Source: Mucilaginibacter sp. OK098
GTDB taxonomy: Bacteria > Bacteroidota > Bacteroidia > Sphingobacteriales > Sphingobacteriaceae
Assembly (NCBI RefSeq): GCF_900142915.1
Contig: NZ_FRCM01000001.1
Location: 1,240,001-1,304,000 of the forward strand
DNA length: 64,000 bases
Reading direction: 5' to 3'
A program made the position numbers and the translations under genes. Shown one piece after another: positions 8,770 through 16,591 of the stretch (position 1 is its first letter; every line of letters begins with the position of its first letter). Below the pieces are notes generated by a model. The model was not told the DNA's origin, did no database searches, and was given only the letters and a program-made list of their open reading frames with translations.

Positions 8770-8806
8770 CTAATGACTAATGACTAATGACAATTGACCA
8801 ATGACC
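8764..8806. repeat. AATGACT/AATGACC word array, right partner
   Basis: Three exact tandem copies of the 7-bp word AATGACT, then variants AATGACA and CAATGACC. It is the reverse complement of the 8327-8341 word (AGTCATT). It contains the stop codon of the four-helix-bundle gene (TGA at 8767-8769). The same family recurs at 16490-16591. Confidence 0.7.
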
Positions 8807-8889
8807 AACAAAGCAACAATTAAGTTACATCCTAACAATTAAACCTTAATGGGGTTATCTTTATCTATAGATTAAAAAACTAAAAAACC

Positions 8890-9258
8890 ATGAGAAAATT
8901 TTTGTTAATGTGCTGCTTCCTTGTTGGAATTACAGCTATGGCCCATGCCCAAGGTGGTCAAAGAATGAGTCCCGAAGACAGGGCCAAACAAATGCAAACA
9001 CAACTTAAGCTTACTGACGACCAGACAACTAAAGTGACCACTATTTTAAAAGTTCAGGCTACCAAAATGGATAGCGTTAGAACTGCAGCTAATGGCGACA
9101 GAACCGCTATGAGAACAGCAATGGGTCCTATCAGGACTGCTACAAATGATCAGATCAAAGCTATTTTAACCCCGGACCAGGCTACCGCTTATCAAAAATT
9201 CCTTGACGAACAGCGTGCAAGGATGCAACAAGGTGGTGGTGGCGGTGGTGGTAATTAA
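8890..9258 (+). CDS. Spy/CpxP-like periplasmic protein
   Basis: 122 residues: a signal peptide (MRKFLLMCCFLVGITAMAHA-Q), then an all-helical, Gln/Arg/Met-rich body with two LTxxQ-like motifs (KLTDDQTTKV near 52-61 and ILTPDQATAY near 97-106), and a C-terminal Gly7 run before the terminal Asn. This layout matches the Spy/CpxP/LTXXQ superfamily of periplasmic chaperone-like or metal-stress proteins, but similarity is weak and a function cannot be assigned. A TATCTTTA box at 8856-8863 is a plausible -7 element. A terminator follows directly at 9284-9310. Confidence 0.65.
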   Translation: MRKFLLMCCFLVGITAMAHAQGGQRMSPEDRAKQMQTQLKLTDDQTTKVTTILKVQATKMDSVRTAANGDRTAMRTAMGPIRTATNDQIKAILTPDQATAYQKFLDEQRARMQQGGGGGGGN

Positions 9259-9283
9259 TCATCCGCATCATTAAATTTTTAAG

Positions 9284-9310
9284 AAAGCGCTCCATAAACC
9301 GGGGCGCTTT
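9284..9310 (+). terminator. rho-independent terminator after the Spy-like gene
   Basis: A 10-bp stem (AAAGCGCTCC, 9284-9293, against GGGGCGCTTT, 9301-9310, one G-T pair) with a 7-base loop, then TTCTATTTT. It separates the Spy-like gene from bioF, whose start lies 25 bp further on. Confidence 0.75.
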
Positions 9311-9335
9311 TCTATTTTAGCAGAAATTTTCGGCT

Positions 9336-10463
9336 TTGGCACCATCAGAAGAATTCATCAGGAAAAAGCTACAGGAAAGACAGGCTGCCGGAACATACCG
9401 CTCGCTAAAACCCGATAACGCGTTAATTGACTTCTGCTCAAATGATTACCTCGGCTTTGCGCGTTCATCTGAATTGAAAAACAAGATTAATAGCGAGATC
9501 GGCAGCAATAAACGGGTGCAAAACGGATCTACAGGTTCAAGGCTACTATCGGGCAATTCAAACTATACCGAAGAAACTGAGCAATACATAGCCACCCAAC
9601 ACAATTGTGAAGCCGGACTGATCTTTAATTCAGGCTATGATGCTAACCTGGGTTTATTTTCATCTCTCCCCCAGCGCGGCGATACCATAATTTTGGATGA
9701 GCTGGTACATGCCTCAATTATTGACGGCGCGCGTTTAAGCTTTGCAAACAGGTACACCTTTAAACACAATGATCTCACCAGCCTTGAGGACAAGCTGAAA
9801 CAAGCCAAAGGCAATTGTTATGTAGCCATTGAAAGCGTATACTCTATGGACGGCGAGACACCGCCAATAGCTGATATAGCAGCGATAGTTGAAAAATATA
9901 GCGCTAATTTAATTGTAGATGAAGCGCACGCCGTTGGGTTATACGGATTTGGCCTGGTTGATAAGCATTTACAAAGCAACGTTTTTGCAAGGATAGTAAC
10001 CTTCGGAAAAGCTTTAGGCTGCCATGGAGCAATAATATTAGGCAGTAACCTGCTGCGTCAATACCTTATAAACTTTGCCCGGCCGTTTATCTATACCACC
10101 GCTGCCTCGCATCATCAAATAGCTGCTGTAAAAATGGCTTACCAACACTTGCGGGATTCTGCAGACGAGGTTGAAAAGCTTAAAAGTAACATCCGGCTAT
10201 TTAAACAAAACCTAAACAATACGTCAGCATACCCGCTGATTGATAGTAACAGCGCAATACAATGCATCATATTAAAGAGTAATGAAAAGGCAAAAGAAGT
10301 TGCAGGGCAACTGCAAAGCAAAGGGCTGGACGTACGCCCCATCCTGAGCCCAACGGTTGCACAGGGCAGCGAACGTATAAGGGTGTGCCTGCATTCATTC
10401 AACACAGAAAAAGAGATAATTTTATTAACCGATACCATAAATACACTAATAAATGCCGAATAG
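9336..10463 (+). CDS. bioF: 8-amino-7-oxononanoate synthase
   Basis: 375 residues. This PLP enzyme condenses L-alanine with a pimeloyl thioester to 8-amino-7-oxononanoate, the first committed ring-forming step of biotin synthesis. It is an alpha-oxoamine synthase with FCSNDYLGFARS, GSTGSRLLSGN, LDELVHASIIDG and DEAHAVGLYG; the PLP lysine is Lys225 in VTFGKALGCHG. The start is a TTG: an in-frame stop lies six codons upstream and no ATG precedes the conserved region, so TTG at 9336 is the first possible start. The gene overlaps bioD by 11 bp. bioA is found 28 kb away on the other strand. No bioC, bioH or bioB is in the window. It is smaller and clearly distinct from its relative, the serine palmitoyltransferase at 50654. 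Confidence 0.92.
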   Translation: MAPSEEFIRKKLQERQAAGTYRSLKPDNALIDFCSNDYLGFARSSELKNKINSEIGSNKRVQNGSTGSRLLSGNSNYTEETEQYIATQHNCEAGLIFNSGYDANLGLFSSLPQRGDTIILDELVHASIIDGARLSFANRYTFKHNDLTSLEDKLKQAKGNCYVAIESVYSMDGETPPIADIAAIVEKYSANLIVDEAHAVGLYGFGLVDKHLQSNVFARIVTFGKALGCHGAIILGSNLLRQYLINFARPFIYTTAASHHQIAAVKMAYQHLRDSADEVEKLKSNIRLFKQNLNNTSAYPLIDSNSAIQCIILKSNEKAKEVAGQLQSKGLDVRPILSPTVAQGSERIRVCLHSFNTEKEIILLTDTINTLINAE

Positions 10464-11067
10464 AACCATATTTATTACAGGAATTGGAACCGGAATAGGT
10501 AAAACCATTGTATCGGCAGCTTTGGTTGAAAAACTAAATGCCGATTACTGGAAGCCCGTTCAGTCTGGCGACCTTGATAACAGTGATACCATTAAAGTAA
10601 AAAGTTTAATAACCAATACTGTTTCTGTTTTTCATCCTGAAGCTTACAGGCTTACCCAACCGTTTTCACCGCATAAATCAGCCGCTATTGACGGGATCAG
10701 CATCGACAAGAACAAGATCATTATTCCCGACACTGATAACACCTTAATTATTGAAGGCGCCGGTGGCTTGATGGTTCCATTAAATGATAAATTTTTAATG
10801 ATCAACCTCATTAAACAATTAAATGCAGAGGTAATCCTGGTTTCACAGAATTACCTGGGCAGTATTAATCATACGCTTTTATCAATAGATGCTTTAAAAA
10901 ATCGTGATATCCCCGTAAGTGGGATTATATTTAACGGGGTAAAGGACATCTATTCTAAAGAATTCATTTTAGATTATAGCGGGGTTGAATTACTTGGCCA
11001 CATTCCCGAATACGATATCATCAATAAAAAAAACATAATTGATGCGGGGAATTATATTGAATTGTGA
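10453..11067 (+). CDS. bioD: ATP-dependent dethiobiotin synthetase
   Basis: 204 residues. It closes the ureido ring of dethiobiotin from 7,8-diaminopelargonate, CO2 and ATP. The N-terminal P-loop GIGTGIGKTIVSA is the BioD form of Walker A; KPVQSGD follows (conserved substrate-binding Lys), and IIEGAGGLMVPLN is the conserved glycine loop. The ATG lies inside the end of bioF (11-bp overlap), so the two are translationally coupled. Length and motif order are normal for the family. Confidence 0.93.
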   Translation: MPNRTIFITGIGTGIGKTIVSAALVEKLNADYWKPVQSGDLDNSDTIKVKSLITNTVSVFHPEAYRLTQPFSPHKSAAIDGISIDKNKIIIPDTDNTLIIEGAGGLMVPLNDKFLMINLIKQLNAEVILVSQNYLGSINHTLLSIDALKNRDIPVSGIIFNGVKDIYSKEFILDYSGVELLGHIPEYDIINKKNIIDAGNYIEL

Positions 11068-11069
11068 TT

Positions 11070-11116
11070 TAGTCGAAAAGGTCTGAAAGTCGGAAAAGTC
11101 CGGAAGTCCGAAAGAA
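11070..11116. repeat. GTCCGAAAG-type word array
   Basis: Quasi-tandem copies of words such as GTCTGAAAGTC, GGAAAAGTCC, GGAAGTCCGAAAG directly after bioD. It belongs to the same family as arrays at 14895-15008, 29130-29167, 34152-34220 and 42503-42629. Confidence 0.6.
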
Positions 11117-11125
11117 ATATTCGTG

Positions 11126-11133
11126 TAACTTTA
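11126..11133 (+). promoter_or_regulatory. possible -7 box for the hydroxyacyl-CoA dehydrogenase gene
   Basis: TAACTTTA differs from the TAnnTTTG consensus at the last base. If used, transcription starts near 11139 and the whole 9-bp repeat tract becomes the 5' leader. Confidence 0.35.
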
Positions 11134-11143
11134 CAATCTAAAA

Positions 11144-11242
11144 AACTCAATCAACTCAATCAACTCAATCAACTCAATCAACTCAATCAACTCAATCAAC
11201 TCAATCAACTCAATCAACTCAATCAACTCAATCAACTCAATC
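11144..11242. repeat. eleven exact tandem copies of a 9-bp unit (AACTCAATC)
   Basis: The unit AACTCAATC is repeated 11 times without a single mismatch, followed by a broken copy; the start codon of the next gene is 14 bp after the tract. Perfect conservation means recent expansion or ongoing slippage. The unit length keeps any reading frame (on the minus strand it reads Leu-Ile-Glu), but no gene is supported there. It is a candidate variable-number tandem repeat in a 5' leader. Confidence 0.95.
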
Positions 11243-11256
11243 AACCAATAACCATC

Positions 11257-12147
11257 ATGAACAACATTACAGTAATAGGTTCCGGAACAATGGGCAACGG
11301 AATTGCACACACTTTTGCACAGCATGGATTTAAAGTCGCTTTGGTTGATATAAACCAGGATGCGTTGAACCGGGCTATACAAACTATAACCGGTAACCTG
11401 GACAGGCAGGTTAAAAAAGGCACTATTGATGAGCAGGTAAAATCGACTACCTTAAACAACATAACTACCTTCACCGACCTTAAAACAGCCGCCGCAAATG
11501 CTGATTTAGTAATTGAAGCAGCTACCGAGAACCGCGAGATTAAACTAAATCTTTTTAAACAGCTAAGTGATTATTGTAAAGAGGACGCTATACTGGCCTC
11601 AAATACCTCATCAATATCTATAACGCAAATTGCATCGGTTACAAAAGCACCGGGCAATGTAATAGGGATGCATTTTATGAACCCGGTACCCGTTATGAAA
11701 CTGGTTGAAGTTATCCGTGGGTATGCAACAACTGACAAAGTTACTGCTACTATCATGGAGCTCTCAAAAAAGCTTAATAAGGTTCCGGTTGAGGTAAATG
11801 ATTATCCGGGTTTTGTAGCTAACCGCATCCTGATGCCGATGATCAACGAGGCCATTTACACCTTGTTTGAAGGCGTAGCCGGTGTTGAAGAGATCGATAC
11901 CGTTATGAAATTAGGCATGGCTCATCCAATGGGTCCGCTTCAATTGGCTGATTTTATTGGCCTTGATGTTTGCCTGGCAATATTAAATGTATTGTATAAC
12001 GGTTTCGGCAACCAGAAATATGCGCCTTGCCCTTTACTTGTTAATATGGTAACTGCAGGCCATACCGGTGTAAAATCAGGCAGTGGGTTTTATAAATACA
12101 CGCCGGGAAGCAAGGATCTGGTTATTGCTGATAAATTCATACGCTAA
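11257..12147 (+). CDS. hbd: 3-hydroxybutyryl-CoA/3-hydroxyacyl-CoA dehydrogenase
   Basis: 296 residues, the normal length for single-domain 3-hydroxybutyryl-CoA dehydrogenases. It interconverts 3-hydroxyacyl-CoA and 3-oxoacyl-CoA with NAD(P). The Rossmann motif is at 5-17 (VIGSGTMGNGIAH), the catalytic region is ASNTSSISIT and GMHFMNPVPVMKLVEV (His of the His-Glu dyad), and the C-terminal dimerisation domain has VNDYPGFVANRILMPM and GMAHPMGPLQLADFIGLD. PaaH and FadB2 belong to the same family, so the physiological substrate (butyrate, phenylacetate or beta-oxidation) is open. The start ATG follows the 9-bp repeat tract; there is no Shine-Dalgarno sequence. A strong terminator follows immediately. 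Confidence 0.9.
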   Translation: MNNITVIGSGTMGNGIAHTFAQHGFKVALVDINQDALNRAIQTITGNLDRQVKKGTIDEQVKSTTLNNITTFTDLKTAAANADLVIEAATENREIKLNLFKQLSDYCKEDAILASNTSSISITQIASVTKAPGNVIGMHFMNPVPVMKLVEVIRGYATTDKVTATIMELSKKLNKVPVEVNDYPGFVANRILMPMINEAIYTLFEGVAGVEEIDTVMKLGMAHPMGPLQLADFIGLDVCLAILNVLYNGFGNQKYAPCPLLVNMVTAGHTGVKSGSGFYKYTPGSKDLVIADKFIR

Positions 12148-12148
12148 C

Positions 12149-12181
12149 AAACTTACGAAGTTTCAAAAACTTCGTAAGTTT
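12149..12181 (+). terminator. strong terminator after hbd
   Basis: A perfect 14-bp stem (AAACTTACGAAGTT, 12149-12162, with AACTTCGTAAGTTT, 12168-12181) and a 5-base loop, followed by TTG and a short T-rich tail. It could act in both directions. Confidence 0.8.
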
Positions 12182-12301
12182 TGTCTTTGCAGATTCTTGA
12201 AAAGGACCCTGCGTAATGTTTGTGGTTTAATATCACTTATGATAACGTATAAAGCAGAGCTGGCTGGGCGACTGGTTATTACAAACCATTAACGCGATAC
12301 A

Positions 12302-12331
12302 CCGCAGGGTCCGCGATGCGAGACCCTGCGG
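12302..12331. repeat. 10-bp perfect palindrome in intergenic DNA
   Basis: CCGCAGGGTC (12302-12311) and GACCCTGCGG (12322-12331) are separated by 10 bases. A partial third copy of the arm (GGACCCTGCG) lies near 12205. No T-tail, so it is not an obvious terminator. Confidence 0.6.
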
Positions 12332-12338
12332 GAACAAT

Positions 12339-12625
12339 AGCGTTCCATTTTTACAGCGGAACGGGGTGGAACGCAGTGAAACATGTTGATTATCAGCATA
12401 TTTCACTTTTTATCAGCAAATGCTTAAATGTAAGTAACTGATAATCAAATACTATGAAATTGATGCTTTTTAATAAGTCGCTGTAATTTCTTTATAATCA
12501 GCGTGTTCCATTTTTTTAGTTGATTAAAATTTGTGTCTCGTCCTGAAAAAAGTTTACAGTTTTAATGATTAATCCTGATTTGAGTTTACAAACTCACATT
12601 TTATTAATAATTTCTTCCCGCCTTT
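12339..12625. repeat. intergenic repeat element, copy 1 (GCGTTCCATTTTTACA type)
   Basis: The 555-bp gap between hbd and the next gene holds no gene but a copy of an element seen again at 24801-24960. Shared blocks in the same order: GCGTTCCATTTTTACA, GCGGAAC, TGGAACG, AAACATG, ATTATCAG, ATGTAAGT, ATAATCAA, then after a spacer ACTCAC and ATTAATAA. Copy 1 is longer, with an extra stretch that repeats GTTCCATTTTTT near 12507. Confidence 0.6.
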
Positions 12626-12702
12626 CGGACTCAAAACATTAAACCTTTTTTCTTACCATTTGTCTTAGATGGTATCTGTTTATTTTATAAATCATATACC
12701 AA

Positions 12703-12996
12703 ATGAAGACAATATCAAAATTAGGATTGATAGCCGCTTTAGGTGGTTCTTTATTCTTGTCAGCCTGTGAAAGCAGTTATTATGTAACCGACCAGCCCGT
12801 TGAACCAGTTTATGTAAGACCGGTATCTCCTTATGCAGGTGCAGTTTGGATTGACGGCGACTGGGGATATAGCGGTGGAAGATATGTTTACCGCAGAGGT
12901 TACTGGGCAAGGCCAAGAGCCGGGCGTGCATATGTACGCGGCGGATGGACACATACCAACCGTGGTTATGCCTGGCACAAAGGACATTGGAGGTAG
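12703..12996 (+). CDS. small lipoprotein with YxWxxGxW-like repeats
   Basis: 97 residues. Lipoprotein signal with lipobox LSAC (Cys22). The mature part is Tyr/Arg/Gly/Trp rich with repeated WxxGxW patterns: VWIDGDWGYSGGRYVYRRGYW and YVRGGWTHTNRGYAWHKGHW (each quoted up to the motif end). This matches the WXXGXW-repeat family of small envelope lipoproteins of unknown function in Gram-negative bacteria. Single-gene unit; convergent with argS, with a bidirectional terminator between them. Confidence 0.7.
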   Translation: MKTISKLGLIAALGGSLFLSACESSYYVTDQPVEPVYVRPVSPYAGAVWIDGDWGYSGGRYVYRRGYWARPRAGRAYVRGGWTHTNRGYAWHKGHWR

Positions 12997-12999
12997 AAG

Positions 13000-13110
13000 C
13001 CCCCTAACCCCCTAAAGGGGGGACAAATGCGGATTATGCAAAAGGCTGAATAGATGTAAGTTCCATTCAGCCTTTTACTTTTAATCTCCCCCTTTAGGGG
13101 GCCGGGGGAC
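13000..13110. terminator. bidirectional terminator nested in a CCCCCTAAAGGGGG inverted pair
   Basis: The inner hairpin is a perfect 12-bp stem (AAAAGGCTGAAT, 13040-13051, with ATTCAGCCTTTT, 13065-13076), A-rich on one side and T-rich on the other, so it can stop both the lipoprotein gene and argS. Outside it lie inverted copies of a G/C-block word: CCCCCTAACCCCCTAAAGGG at about 13000-13022 and its reverse complement at about 13087-13110. Confidence 0.75.
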
Positions 13111-13111
13111 T

Positions 13112-14875
13112 CTACATTCTTTCCGGTACTTCAATCCCCAGCAACTTCATCGCCTTATTGATCACTTTTCCAGATGCTGCTGAAAGCTGCAGCCTGAATT
13201 GTTTAACAGCTTCATCTTCTACCTGTATTATCGGGCATACCTGGTAAAATTTATTATAGGTTTTGGCCAGCTCATATACATAATTAGCAATAATAGCCGG
13301 GCTATACCCTTCTGCTGCGGTTTGTATAATAGCCGGGAATTGTGTTAAAGTCAAAATTAAATCAAGCTCTTCGGCGGCAAGCTTGTCAACAGCAACATTA
13401 TTATTGGTGATCTTCGCTTTTCGTAAGACTGATTTTATCCGCGCATGAGTATACTGAATGAATGGCCCTGTATGCCCTTCTAATTCAACAGATTCCGCCG
13501 GATCAAACAACAGCCGTTTTTTCGGGTCGACTTTCAGTAAAAAATACTTTAAAGCACCCATTCCTATCATATGAAATAGTTGCTGTTTTTCTTCATCGCC
13601 AAATTCGTTTATTTTACCTTTTGCTTCCGTTTGCTCTTTGGCCTTTTGCTCCATTTCCTCCATCAGGTCATCTGCATCAACAACAGTCCCCTCACGCGAT
13701 TTCATTTTACCCGATGGCAGGTCGACCATGCCATAGGATAAATGATAAAGCCCGTCTGCCCCATCCTTACCAAGTTTTTTAAGGATGGTGAACAATACCT
13801 TAAAGTGATAATCCTGCTCATTTCCTACCACATAGATTGATTTATCCATATGGTAATCATTGTACTTCAACTGTGCTGTGCCCATATCCTGGGTCATGTA
13901 AACAGATGTACCATCTGAACGAAGCACCAGCTTTTCATCCAGCCCTTCGGAGGTTAAGTCTATCCAAACAGAGCCGTCATCTTTTTTAAAGAAAATGCCT
14001 TTTTCAAGCCCTTCGTCAACAATATCCTTTCCCAATAAATAGGTATCTGATTCATAATAGAATTTATCGAAAGTTACGCCCAGCTTTCTGTATGTTTCGG
14101 CAAAACCGGTATAAACCCAGGTGTTCATTGTTTTCCAAAGACTTATAACAGCTTCATTGCCTGCTTCCCACTGCTGCAGCATTTCCTGCGCTTCTTTTAT
14201 TATGGGTGCATTCTTTTTTGCTTCATCCTCCGTTTGCCCGGCAGCCTTTAGTTCTTCAATCTGCTTTTTATATTCTTTATCAAAGATCACGTAATATTTA
14301 CCAACCAAATGATCCCCCTTTATACCTGTCGACTCCGGTGTTTCCCCTTCGCCAAACCTTTGCCAGGCCAGCATTGATTTACAAATATGAATGCCCCTGT
14401 CATTAACCAAATTTGATTTTACAACCTCGTAACCTGCAGCAGCCAAAATTTCGGCAACCGAAAAGCCTAAAAGATTATTACGCACATGCCCCAAATGCAA
14501 TGGTTTGTTTGTATTAGGTGATGAATATTCAACCATTACTTTTTTACCGTTTGGCTTAGCAACAGCAAAACCCTTGGAAAGTATATCATTATAAAGCTGA
14601 TCAATCCAATAAGCATCAGTAATAGACAAATTAAGGAAGCCTTTGATCACGTTAAAAGCGGAAACTTCTTTCAGGTCATTTTGTATAAACTCGCCGATCT
14701 CATTCCCGGTTTGTTCCGGTGATTTTTTTGAAAATTTAGTAAATGGAAAAGTAACTATGGTAACCTGCCCTTCAAACTCTTTGCGGGTTTCCTGCAGGTT
14801 TATATCGGCAGCGGTAATATCAGTATTATATAAATGTTTAACGGCTTTAACAGTAGCTTCTGTAATAAAATTCAT
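13112..14875 (-). CDS. argS: arginyl-tRNA synthetase
   Basis: 587 residues, class I aminoacyl-tRNA synthetase charging tRNA-Arg. The N-terminal additional domain is at 1-110; the HIGH-type motif is KPLHLGHVRNNLLG near 134-147; the KMSKS-like loop is SGKMKSREGTVVDADDL; the C-terminal anticodon-binding DALR domain is at about 460-587 (FIQYTHARIKSVLRKA) and ends with the typical VPERM. The ATG at 14875 lies only 4 bases after a TATTTTTG box, suggesting leaderless transcription. Convergent with the upstream-coordinate lipoprotein gene. Confidence 0.96.
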   Translation of the reverse strand: MNFITEATVKAVKHLYNTDITAADINLQETRKEFEGQVTIVTFPFTKFSKKSPEQTGNEIGEFIQNDLKEVSAFNVIKGFLNLSITDAYWIDQLYNDILSKGFAVAKPNGKKVMVEYSSPNTNKPLHLGHVRNNLLGFSVAEILAAAGYEVVKSNLVNDRGIHICKSMLAWQRFGEGETPESTGIKGDHLVGKYYVIFDKEYKKQIEELKAAGQTEDEAKKNAPIIKEAQEMLQQWEAGNEAVISLWKTMNTWVYTGFAETYRKLGVTFDKFYYESDTYLLGKDIVDEGLEKGIFFKKDDGSVWIDLTSEGLDEKLVLRSDGTSVYMTQDMGTAQLKYNDYHMDKSIYVVGNEQDYHFKVLFTILKKLGKDGADGLYHLSYGMVDLPSGKMKSREGTVVDADDLMEEMEQKAKEQTEAKGKINEFGDEEKQQLFHMIGMGALKYFLLKVDPKKRLLFDPAESVELEGHTGPFIQYTHARIKSVLRKAKITNNNVAVDKLAAEELDLILTLTQFPAIIQTAAEGYSPAIIANYVYELAKTYNKFYQVCPIIQVEDEAVKQFRLQLSAASGKVINKAMKLLGIEVPERM

Positions 14876-14879
14876 GGTG

Positions 14880-14887
14880 CAAAAATA
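14880..14887 (-). promoter_or_regulatory. -7 box of argS
   Basis: On the minus strand TATTTTTG, matching TAnnTTTG, with only 4 bases before the argS ATG. No -33 TTG was found at the usual distance. Confidence 0.5.
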
Positions 14888-14894
14888 CGGATTT

Positions 14895-15008
14895 TAGTCC
14901 GAAAGTCGGGAAAGTCAGTAAAGTCCGAAAGACTATAATTGGAGAGTAGCTGTTTATCTATGCTTAAATTATCTTTCGGACTTCCGGACTTTCGGACTTT
15001 CCCGACTA
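14895..15008. repeat. inverted pair of GTCCGAAAG word arrays
   Basis: The left half (14896-14932) contains GTCCGAAAGTCGGGAAAGTC and AAAGTCCGAAAGA. The right half (14971-15008) contains TCTTTCGGACTTCCGGACTT and TTTCGGACTTTCCCGAC. The halves are near reverse complements of each other, so the divergent argS/arginine deiminase promoter region could fold into a long imperfect hairpin of more than 30 bp. Confidence 0.7.
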
Positions 15009-15015
15009 ATCTCAC

Positions 15016-15023
15016 TACCTTTG
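15016..15023 (+). promoter_or_regulatory. -7 box of the arginine deiminase gene
   Basis: TACCTTTG, an exact TAnnTTTG match, ends 19 bases before the ATG at 15043. It sits just outside the inverted word repeat. Confidence 0.55.
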
Positions 15024-15042
15024 TTACTTCTATAACCCATTT

Positions 15043-16488
15043 ATGACACTTAGCAACAGCGAATTTAAATTAGATGTAACATCCGAAATTGGAAACCTGC
15101 GCGCATTACTGATCCACAGCCCTGACAACGGCCTGGGTAAGGTAGTACCATCAAAAGCACAAGATTGGCTTTTTGAAGACATTGTACACCTGGATACCAT
15201 GCGTAAAAATGAATATGATTACTACATTAAGCTGTTAATGTATTTTTTAGATCCCGGTAAAATAAAAGGCAAACTTGCACATATAGATGCCGAAGAGAAT
15301 AACCGGTCGTTTTATAAACCTGACGATAAAGAGTTCCACGCATCAAACAAGGTAATAGAGATTCAAACTCTGCTTGAGGATATTTTGCATGATGCCGATA
15401 TCCGTAAGAAACTGGTTGCGGCTGTTTGTGCCATTGAAGGCTGTAACTACCGCCTGCAAACACAGCTGATAGATACCGAACCCGCTGAGCTTGCCAAAAC
15501 CATTATCTCCGGCTCGTTAAATAAAGACGAGATGATATTTGCCCCTATCCCTAACCTTATATTTTCAAGGGATATAGGCATCGCCATCAACAATTTCATG
15601 CTGCTTAATAAGCCTGCAAAAAAGGCCAGGGCGCGCGAAACATTAATAATGCGATATATCTTTTTCAATCACCCGCTTTTTGCTTCGTATCGCAATAATA
15701 TATTGGAGATCCCCGAAACTGTACAGCATTTTTTACGCCCGGGCGAGGATAACGACCAGAAAACCACGTTAGAGGGTGGTGACGTAATGATGGTAAGCCC
15801 GCAGCACTTAATAATTGGTTGCAGCGAGCGTACGTCAGCAAGCGGCGCCAACGAGGCTATAAAGCTGCTGTTTAAAAATAACGTAGTTAAAAAAGTAACT
15901 ATCGTAAAAATTCCGCACAAACGGGATTATATGCATATTGATACCATTTTTACGCAAGTAAAACGCAATATGTGGGTCTTGCTGCGCTCCCTGGCAGTTG
16001 CAGAAACTCCGGAAGAACAAGACGAACCAATCTCCTGGTTTACTGATAAAAAAAGCAAGGATAAGGTTGAAATTGTTCAGTTCAGGAAAGATAAAAAAAC
16101 AAAGACATTTAACTGTATAGAAGACCTACTGGCTGACGTAAGTGAAAGAGACCTGGAAAGCAAGGAAAAAACACAGTTTGTTTATTCAGGCGGAGATATT
16201 TTCCCTTATAACTCGCGTGAACAATGGACAGATTCCTGTAACCTGCTTGCCATAAAAGAAGGCGTAGTTTTAGGGTACGACCGTAATGATAAAACAGTAG
16301 AAGCATTTAAAGAAAAAGGCTTCACCATAATAAAAGTTGCCGACCTGCTAAAGCAATTTGAAAGCGGGGAGCTTATCCCAGAAAGCATGACCGATACATT
16401 GATCCTAATGCCATCAGCCGAGCTTTCACGGGCCCGCGGCGGCTTTCATTGTATGAGTATGCCGTTGATGAGAGATAAGGTTTTGTAG
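15043..16488 (+). CDS. arginine deiminase family protein
   Basis: 481 residues. The family hydrolyses L-arginine to citrulline and ammonia. All catalytic positions of the arginine deiminase fold are visible: FSRD (Asp177), LEGGDVM (Glu244), MHIDTIF (His298, Asp300) and ARGGFHCMSMPL with nucleophile Cys470. It is about 70 residues longer than classical ArcA; the extra length lies around 60-160 and 320-400. ctlX lies 100 bp downstream on the same strand, and relatives of this pair often occur together in Bacteroidota, which supports arginine or citrulline breakdown. No carbamate kinase or ornithine transcarbamoylase is nearby, so this is not a classical ADI energy operon. The exact substrate is inferred. 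Confidence 0.87.
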   Translation: MTLSNSEFKLDVTSEIGNLRALLIHSPDNGLGKVVPSKAQDWLFEDIVHLDTMRKNEYDYYIKLLMYFLDPGKIKGKLAHIDAEENNRSFYKPDDKEFHASNKVIEIQTLLEDILHDADIRKKLVAAVCAIEGCNYRLQTQLIDTEPAELAKTIISGSLNKDEMIFAPIPNLIFSRDIGIAINNFMLLNKPAKKARARETLIMRYIFFNHPLFASYRNNILEIPETVQHFLRPGEDNDQKTTLEGGDVMMVSPQHLIIGCSERTSASGANEAIKLLFKNNVVKKVTIVKIPHKRDYMHIDTIFTQVKRNMWVLLRSLAVAETPEEQDEPISWFTDKKSKDKVEIVQFRKDKKTKTFNCIEDLLADVSERDLESKEKTQFVYSGGDIFPYNSREQWTDSCNLLAIKEGVVLGYDRNDKTVEAFKEKGFTIIKVADLLKQFESGELIPESMTDTLILMPSAELSRARGGFHCMSMPLMRDKVL

Positions 16489-16489
16489 T

Positions 16490-16591
16490 CATTGGTCATT
16501 AGTCATTAAAAAATGGCGAAAATACACAATGACAATTGCCCAATGACCAATGACAGCGAAGCGAAATGACCAATGACAGCAAAGCGAAATG
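16490..16591. repeat. TCATT/AATGAC word arrays with a 23-bp tandem repeat
   Basis: The left part reads TCATTGGTCATTAGTCATTA (16492-16508 region). The right part is inverted (AATGAC words) and ends in two 23-bp direct copies: 16542-16564 and 16565-16587, differing at one base. A third partial copy provides the ATG of ctlX (16589-16591). Same family as 8327-8341 and 8764-8806. Confidence 0.75.

Noticed and set aside
11144..11242. Possible CRISPR array
   Set aside because: Units are 9 bp, directly joined, with no spacers and no cas genes nearby.
11131..11382. Minus-strand open frame made of Leu-Ile-Glu repeats
   Set aside because: It is only the translation of the 9-bp repeat tract plus antisense of hbd; no start signal and no conservation expected.
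12083..12292. Small plus-strand frame overlapping the end of hbd
   Set aside because: Overlaps hbd and its terminator out of frame; no family features.
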